Positions 51,673-56,897 of a stretch of DNA of 56,897 nucleotides are shown piece after piece. Position 1 is the first letter of the stretch. Each line of letters starts with the position of its first letter. This DNA comes from Agarophyton chilense (lineage: Eukaryota; Rhodophyta; Florideophyceae; Gracilariales; Gracilariaceae): positions 1 to 56,897 of the forward strand of contig JARGXX010000032.1 in assembly GCA_030374765.1 (NCBI GenBank), read 5' to 3'. A model generated the notes under the pieces. It was not told where the DNA came from. It ran no database searches and saw nothing but the letters and a program-made list of their open reading frames with translations. The position numbers and the translations under genes were made by a program.

Positions 51673-51877
51673 TGCGAAAGAGATTTGTGATCGGCGACGG
51701 CACCTACTCCGCGTACAGGGGTTTTAGGGATTGAGTAAGGTGGTTGAAAGTGTGCTGCGTCGCGCAGAATGTAAGGGGGGGGAGAGAGAGAGACTGCTTA
51801 AGGACTAGGACGCCCTTGAAGCCGGAAGGGGAGGGGGAAAGGGAAAGGGAGGGGAAGCGGGGTGAAGTGAACGATGT

Positions 51878-51913
51878 GGCAGAGCGCTTTCGTCTTTATG
51901 ACTCCTCAGTGCC
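51878..51913 (-). ncRNA. Hammerhead ribozyme (copy 5)
   Basis: Same core as copy 1. Confidence 0.85.
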
Positions 51914-52093
51914 TTATGTTGGGATGAGAAGGTTGGAAGAGAGGTGGAGAGCTCTCCACGGCTTCTTACATAGCCTCCTATGGCCCAAGCACTGCTCTAC
52001 TTATGTTGCTCCCTATCTAATGAAACGAACATTACTAACTTAACTAAGCCCAGAGTGGGGTTTTTAGCCCCGTTCTTGGACAGTTGGTCATTT

Positions 52094-53719
52094 CTAATTG
52101 GTTCCATTAGTTTGGTTTTGAGTGCTATTGGCTAAGTCCGAAGACTTTGCTCCTTTCGCAATAGCACTTATGACATGGCGAGCTACTCCATTACCTCGTC
52201 TGAAGACAAGAGTACGTGGCCATTTCTCTTGGATTCCACTTCGCGGGACTTGAACTTCCATTAGTTCCTTGAAGCGGCGCCAGAACATCTTAATGCGAGG
52301 ATGGAATCTGCAGACTACCCATCCTCCCAAGTCTGGAGATGGTTTGACGAACTTCTCAAGATATTTCGCCCTGTCTTGGTAAGACACATATTCCAAAGCA
52401 GCCCGTAGATGCTGTCCTGTGTATCCACGATTCGCTAACATTCGGAATAGGATGCTTACTTTGGCCTCCCACGTATGTTTATCGGAAGTGTTACGGAGAT
52501 ATCTTATCATTTCTCCTTTCACGATTCCTGACAAAGTATGCGTGGGATGGTTGGACTTTCCATGGAGATATAGGAACTTGGAGATGGGCTTTGTGTATAC
52601 CCGAATGTCCACAATGTTATGAAACATAAACCTCCTTCCTTTATATATCTCCAAGTCAAGATAGACTGCTTTTTTGGAGCTGATGTCCCATGTCATAGAC
52701 AGGTTTGAACAGGTGTTCAATCTATGCATGAGAGCCTCCGCAGTTGCCCTATCTCTGAGTATCACAAGTCCATCATCAATATAGCGGCGATTGATGATGA
52801 TCTTGCTTACAAAGTCCAAGAAGATTCCTCGAAACTTAAAGAACAAATAAAGGTTAGCAAATGCTGGAGCTACCGGTGTTCCAGTTGCTGTACCAATAAG
52901 CTGTCGATGTACACCCTGTCCATCTGTTACATAGTTGTTAAACATGATGAACTCCAAAGCACGACACCAGAAGCCTTTGTTTGCCATGAATATGTGAGGC
53001 AATTCATGTAACAGAGTTCTTATGGCGTCTCTGATATCGATGCTGGGGTAACATCGCTCCACGTCATACGTCAAGAAGACACAGTCTGACGGGAGCTCTA
53101 TATGTTCCAATTGCCTTACGGTTTGCCAGCTATTAACTGTTATAGCCGGAATCTTTTGCACCTCCTTGTTGAGAATGGTGCTAAGTTGTCTAGACAACCC
53201 CGACGTGATGTACGAGTGTGACGCCGTGATCGGTCTAGACTTCACCGTAGGCTTGTGAATCTTCGGTAGTACATAGAAGGGTGCCGGGAACTTGGCGCCT
53301 AAAGCGTATTCTAGCGTTTCATCTGTGAATTTCCTCCCCAGATTACATGCCAGCAAGATTGCGTTGAGGTTACCGAGGAGCCTTCCATGGGGGAATGAGC
53401 TTACCTCGGAGAATGCACCCTCACGAATCTCCTTGCGCACAAGGTCGTCGTAGAACTCTCGGCTCATAAGTGTGAGTCCGAGGTTCTTATCGGCTTGTTT
53501 GACGACCCAGTCCTTCGTCTTCATGTACTTAATACCTCGCATCAACGTTCGATGCAAGGCTGGGGGAATGTCATCCTCAATACGAGTGAGTTCTCTCTCA
53601 AACTTCCGTGTCACTCGCATAGCTAGGGGATGAACCATTCTCCCTGTCCCCGTTCCTAGTGCCTTAAAGAGGGGATCCACTGTATCTTCAAGGCATTCCT
53701 TTAATGGAGTTCGAAGCAT
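52094..53719 (-). CDS. Penelope-like reverse transcriptase (copy 5)
   Basis: Identical 541-aa product with all catalytic motifs. Confidence 0.95.
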   Translation of the reverse strand: MLRTPLKECLEDTVDPLFKALGTGTGRMVHPLAMRVTRKFERELTRIEDDIPPALHRTLMRGIKYMKTKDWVVKQADKNLGLTLMSREFYDDLVRKEIREGAFSEVSSFPHGRLLGNLNAILLACNLGRKFTDETLEYALGAKFPAPFYVLPKIHKPTVKSRPITASHSYITSGLSRQLSTILNKEVQKIPAITVNSWQTVRQLEHIELPSDCVFLTYDVERCYPSIDIRDAIRTLLHELPHIFMANKGFWCRALEFIMFNNYVTDGQGVHRQLIGTATGTPVAPAFANLYLFFKFRGIFLDFVSKIIINRRYIDDGLVILRDRATAEALMHRLNTCSNLSMTWDISSKKAVYLDLEIYKGRRFMFHNIVDIRVYTKPISKFLYLHGKSNHPTHTLSGIVKGEMIRYLRNTSDKHTWEAKVSILFRMLANRGYTGQHLRAALEYVSYQDRAKYLEKFVKPSPDLGGWVVCRFHPRIKMFWRRFKELMEVQVPRSGIQEKWPRTLVFRRGNGVARHVISAIAKGAKSSDLANSTQNQTNGTN

Positions 53720-53844
53720 GAACCCACCACCGACGGAGAGTACCTTTTTAACTTCAAAAGGTACTTCCTCGTCTTTGATTCCAACCGGTGGGTTATATTT
53801 GAACTCGCAGGAGAAGGAACGGGGCTTCCTTGGCCTGGAACGGT

Positions 53845-54732
53845 TTAATTTTGCCTGGCGCCCCGTCCGGCGGCGCCTGCCTTTCCGTTTTTCGGCTTCG
53901 GATTAGGCTTTACACTACTTTTCCCCGCTGCTTTAGCCCTGCCCTTTAGGGGCTTTTGTTTATTAGGGGCTTTTGGAGCTTTGGGGGGATTATTCTTACG
54001 AGAACTCTCCAAAACACTAATTCTATTTCTAAGGGCTGCTAGCTCCTTCCGCGTCTGATCGACCCCTTCTGGGGCCCCCTCTTCATCAGCCGATTGCGCG
54101 GATTTCTTCAGGAGGTCAGCTTTCTTTTTGGTGTTCTTTATGTAGCTACCTAGACCGCTCGCTATTGTGGCTTGTATCTTCTTATCATTCAGAGAAGATA
54201 CAAACATTTCCTTGAACCTTTCACAGAGGTTCTTGGTTTGTTCATTGGTGACGTACGAAAGGCAAATGAGGCCCTCCGTAAGCGCCTCCTCCAAACTTTC
54301 GAAAGCTTCTTCGAGTAGTTTCCTTCGAGACTTTTTAAGCTCACGGACTTCGTCCAGTTTGGCTTGAATAAGAAGTTTCAGAAATTGTTTCGCAAAATTT
54401 TCCGAAAGTTGTTTGAACTGCGAGCTGTATTTGTCTATCTGAGCGCTTTGAAGCTGAGGCATACGGGGTACCACGATAGATTTCGGTATCGTATCCTCTT
54501 CAGCATGCTTCATCAATTGGCTCACATAGACTGTTCTGCGAGCGATCGTCTCATCCACTACTTGAATCTGTTTACGAAAGGGAGCGCAAACTTTTATTAA
54601 GAGTGGTTTCGTGAAGTCGAAGAGCATTTCGTCCGTACACTCCGGCTTATCGCCTAGGAGAGTTTCCTGGACTGGCTCGATTTCATCGACCTCTTCCTCT
54701 TGTGCACGTCTGACGATTGCACGACGAGGCAT
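53845..54732 (-). CDS. PLE ORF1 (copy 5)
   Basis: Identical 295-aa product; the outermost ORF1 in the array. Confidence 0.88.
   Translation of the reverse strand: MPRRAIVRRAQEEEVDEIEPVQETLLGDKPECTDEMLFDFTKPLLIKVCAPFRKQIQVVDETIARRTVYVSQLMKHAEEDTIPKSIVVPRMPQLQSAQIDKYSSQFKQLSENFAKQFLKLLIQAKLDEVRELKKSRRKLLEEAFESLEEALTEGLICLSYVTNEQTKNLCERFKEMFVSSLNDKKIQATIASGLGSYIKNTKKKADLLKKSAQSADEEGAPEGVDQTRKELAALRNRISVLESSRKNNPPKAPKAPNKQKPLKGRAKAAGKSSVKPNPKPKNGKAGAAGRGARQN
53857..53893 (-). promoter_or_regulatory. Candidate -1 frameshift signal (copy 5)
   Basis: Same heptamer, spacer and hairpin. Confidence 0.65.
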
Positions 54733-54937
54733 TGCGAAAGAGATTTGTGATCGGCGACGGCACCTACTCCGCGTACAGGGGTTTTAGGGATTGAGTAAGG
54801 TGGTTGAAAGTGTGCTGCGTCGCGCAGAATGTAAGGGGGGGGAGAGAGAGAGACTGCTTAAGGACTAGGACGCCCTTGAAGCCGGAAGGGGAGGGGGAAA
54901 GGGAAAGGGAGGGGAAGCGGGGTGAAGTGAACGATGT

Positions 54938-54973
54938 GGCAGAGCGCTTTCGTCTTTATGACTCCTCAGTGCC
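54938..54973 (-). ncRNA. Hammerhead ribozyme (copy 6)
   Basis: Same core as copy 1; retained in the truncated copy. Confidence 0.85.
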
Positions 54974-55153
54974 TTATGTTGGGATGAGAAGGTTGGAAGA
55001 GAGGTGGAGAGCTCTCCACGGCTTCTTACATAGCCTCCTATGGCCCAAGCACTGCTCTACTTATGTTGCTCCCTATCTAATGAAACGAACATTACTAACT
55101 TAACTAAGCCCAGAGTGGGGTTTTTAGCCCCGTTCTTGGACAGTTGGTCATTT

Positions 55154-56779
55154 CTAATTGGTTCCATTAGTTTGGTTTTGAGTGCTATTGGCTAAGTCCG
55201 AAGACTTTGCTCCTTTCGCAATAGCACTTATGACATGGCGAGCTACTCCATTACCTCGTCTGAAGACAAGAGTACGTGGCCATTTCTCTTGGATTCCACT
55301 TCGCGGGACTTGAACTTCCATTAGTTCCTTGAAGCGGCGCCAGAACATCTTAATGCGAGGATGGAATCTGCAGACTACCCATCCTCCCAAGTCTGGAGAT
55401 GGTTTGACGAACTTCTCAAGATATTTCGCCCTGTCTTGGTAAGACACATATTCCAAAGCAGCCCGTAGATGCTGTCCTGTGTATCCACGATTCGCTAACA
55501 TTCGGAATAGGATGCTTACTTTGGCCTCCCACGTATGTTTATCGGAAGTGTTACGGAGATATCTTATCATTTCTCCTTTCACGATTCCTGACAAAGTATG
55601 CGTGGGATGGTTGGACTTTCCATGGAGATATAGGAACTTGGAGATGGGCTTTGTGTATACCCGAATGTCCACAATGTTATGAAACATAAACCTCCTTCCT
55701 TTATATATCTCCAAGTCAAGATAGACTGCTTTTTTGGAGCTGATGTCCCATGTCATAGACAGGTTTGAACAGGTGTTCAATCTATGCATGAGAGCCTCCG
55801 CAGTTGCCCTATCTCTGAGTATCACAAGTCCATCATCAATATAGCGGCGATTGATGATGATCTTGCTTACAAAGTCCAAGAAGATTCCTCGAAACTTAAA
55901 GAACAAATAAAGGTTAGCAAATGCTGGAGCTACCGGTGTTCCAGTTGCTGTACCAATAAGCTGTCGATGTACACCCTGTCCATCTGTTACATAGTTGTTA
56001 AACATGATGAACTCCAAAGCACGACACCAGAAGCCTTTGTTTGCCATGAATATGTGAGGCAATTCATGTAACAGAGTTCTTATGGCGTCTCTGATATCGA
56101 TGCTGGGGTAACATCGCTCCACGTCATACGTCAAGAAGACACAGTCTGACGGGAGCTCTATATGTTCCAATTGCCTTACGGTTTGCCAGCTATTAACTGT
56201 TATAGCCGGAATCTTTTGCACCTCCTTGTTGAGAATGGTGCTAAGTTGTCTAGACAACCCCGACGTGATGTACGAGTGTGACGCCGTGATCGGTCTAGAC
56301 TTCACCGTAGGCTTGTGAATCTTCGGTAGTACATAGAAGGGTGCCGGGAACTTGGCGCCTAAAGCGTATTCTAGCGTTTCATCTGTGAATTTCCTCCCCA
56401 GATTACATGCCAGCAAGATTGCGTTGAGGTTACCGAGGAGCCTTCCATGGGGGAATGAGCTTACCTCGGAGAATGCACCCTCACGAATCTCCTTGCGCAC
56501 AAGGTCGTCGTAGAACTCTCGGCTCATAAGTGTGAGTCCGAGGTTCTTATCGGCTTGTTTGACGACCCAGTCCTTCGTCTTCATGTACTTAATACCTCGC
56601 ATCAACGTTCGATGCAAGGCTGGGGGAATGTCATCCTCAATACGAGTGAGTTCTCTCTCAAACTTCCGTGTCACTCGCATAGCTAGGGGATGAACCATTC
56701 TCCCTGTCCCCGTTCCTAGTGCCTTAAAGAGGGGATCCACTGTATCTTCAAGGCATTCCTTTAATGGAGTTCGAAGCAT
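55154..56779 (-). CDS. Penelope-like reverse transcriptase (copy 6, without its ORF1 partner)
   Basis: The 541-aa ATG-initiated frame is intact, but the upstream part shared with ORF1 is lost at 56873. If the enzyme needs an ORF1 fusion made by frameshifting, this copy is not autonomous. Confidence 0.9.
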   Translation of the reverse strand: MLRTPLKECLEDTVDPLFKALGTGTGRMVHPLAMRVTRKFERELTRIEDDIPPALHRTLMRGIKYMKTKDWVVKQADKNLGLTLMSREFYDDLVRKEIREGAFSEVSSFPHGRLLGNLNAILLACNLGRKFTDETLEYALGAKFPAPFYVLPKIHKPTVKSRPITASHSYITSGLSRQLSTILNKEVQKIPAITVNSWQTVRQLEHIELPSDCVFLTYDVERCYPSIDIRDAIRTLLHELPHIFMANKGFWCRALEFIMFNNYVTDGQGVHRQLIGTATGTPVAPAFANLYLFFKFRGIFLDFVSKIIINRRYIDDGLVILRDRATAEALMHRLNTCSNLSMTWDISSKKAVYLDLEIYKGRRFMFHNIVDIRVYTKPISKFLYLHGKSNHPTHTLSGIVKGEMIRYLRNTSDKHTWEAKVSILFRMLANRGYTGQHLRAALEYVSYQDRAKYLEKFVKPSPDLGGWVVCRFHPRIKMFWRRFKELMEVQVPRSGIQEKWPRTLVFRRGNGVARHVISAIAKGAKSSDLANSTQNQTNGTN

Positions 56780-56873
56780 GAACCCACCACCGACGGAGAG
56801 TACCTTTTTAACTTCAAAAGGTACTTCCTCGTCTTTGATTCCAACCGGTGGGTTATATTTGAACTCGCAGGAG

Positions 56874-56897
56874 GGGTTTTAGGGGTTTAGGGTTTTT
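56874..56897 (+). repeat. Terminal telomere repeats
   Basis: GGGTTTTAGGGG, TTTAGGG and a T run at the right edge, on the G-rich strand. Only 24 bases are present, so either the assembly stops at the start of the telomere or the window is cut there. Confidence 0.85.

Larger units (their letters stand above)
48670..51729 (-). mobile_element. Penelope-like element, copy 4
   Basis: Complete 3060-bp unit, with the 13-nt junction at 51717-51729. Confidence 0.95.
51730..54789 (-). mobile_element. Penelope-like element, copy 5
   Basis: Last complete 3060-bp unit, with the 13-nt junction at 54777-54789. Confidence 0.95.
54790..56873 (-). mobile_element. Penelope-like element, copy 6, 5'-truncated at the chromosome end
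   Basis: Matches the other copies up to GAACTCGCAGGAG, which corresponds to position 41573 of copy 1. There it changes to GGGTTTTAGGGG. ORF1, the frameshift signal and the 5' leader are missing; the 3' UTR, ribozyme and the ATG-initiated reverse-transcriptase frame remain. A 5'-truncated outermost copy is what incomplete reverse transcription or end erosion followed by telomere capping would leave. Confidence 0.95.

Noticed and set aside
1..56897. tRNA or rRNA genes
   Set aside because: No cloverleaf with A and B boxes and no rRNA-like conserved stretch was found by reading either strand; a covariance search would be more sensitive.

Overview
The window is the end of a eukaryotic chromosome, with the interior on the left and the telomere on the right. 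Three things show this: arrays of a TTTAGGGG/TTTTAGGGG telomere repeat whose G-rich strand runs left to right, a canonical spliceosomal intron, and chromatin-type protein domains. Long genes here are intronless, so the organism is probably a compact-genome unicellular eukaryote such as an alga or protist. I cannot name the species.

Layout, left to right. (1) 1-4473: tandem 773-bp repeats (R773), a featureless spacer, a two-exon C2H2 zinc-finger gene, a decayed telomere tract and a decayed Penelope-like element (PLE) fragment. (2) 4474-5580: a 5'-truncated ketopantoate-reductase-like gene. (3) 5581-8243: a 5'-truncated copy of the 3' end of a helicase gene. (4) 8244-about 20000: the full copy, with a 1847-aa zinc-finger/RecQ helicase and a 1065-aa DNA methyltransferase-SET fusion. 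(5) 20004-26636: eight more R773 units, bounded at both ends by a 143-bp foldback. (6) 26637-31640: a 1297-aa protein with a ParB-like and a 2-oxoglutarate-oxygenase-like region. (7) 31640-36383: a second copy of block 1. (8) 36381-37470: a third copy of the helicase 3'-terminal module, capped by (9) about 2 kb of telomere repeats, 37469-39489. (10) 39490-56873: five complete and one 5'-truncated head-to-tail copies of a 3060-bp endonuclease-lacking PLE, then (11) 24 bases of telomere repeat at the right edge.

The most notable system is the telomeric PLE. Each unit encodes a coiled-coil/basic ORF1 and a Penelope-type reverse transcriptase with no GIY-YIG endonuclease. A candidate -1 frameshift signal (G-AAA-AAC, 9-nt spacer, GC-rich hairpin) joins the two. 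A complete minimal hammerhead ribozyme core with a self-complementary stem III lies in the 3' UTR. A 13-nt telomere-like sequence at each unit junction makes the element RNA complementary to the chromosome's G-overhang. All copies have their 3' ends toward the centromere, as expected for addition onto chromosome ends, and the outermost copy is 5'-truncated and capped.

Older layers show the same polarity. A decayed PLE fragment follows a decayed telomere tract. A shared terminal sequence (CCTATA...GTAAGTGTGGGCTGGCGCTTGG) begins four modules, two of which are followed by genes truncated at their 5' ends, and the informative junctions share a CCT microhomology. I read the window as a layered record of former chromosome ends, built by terminal addition plus subtelomeric recombination. 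The sequence features are seen directly; the mechanism is inference.
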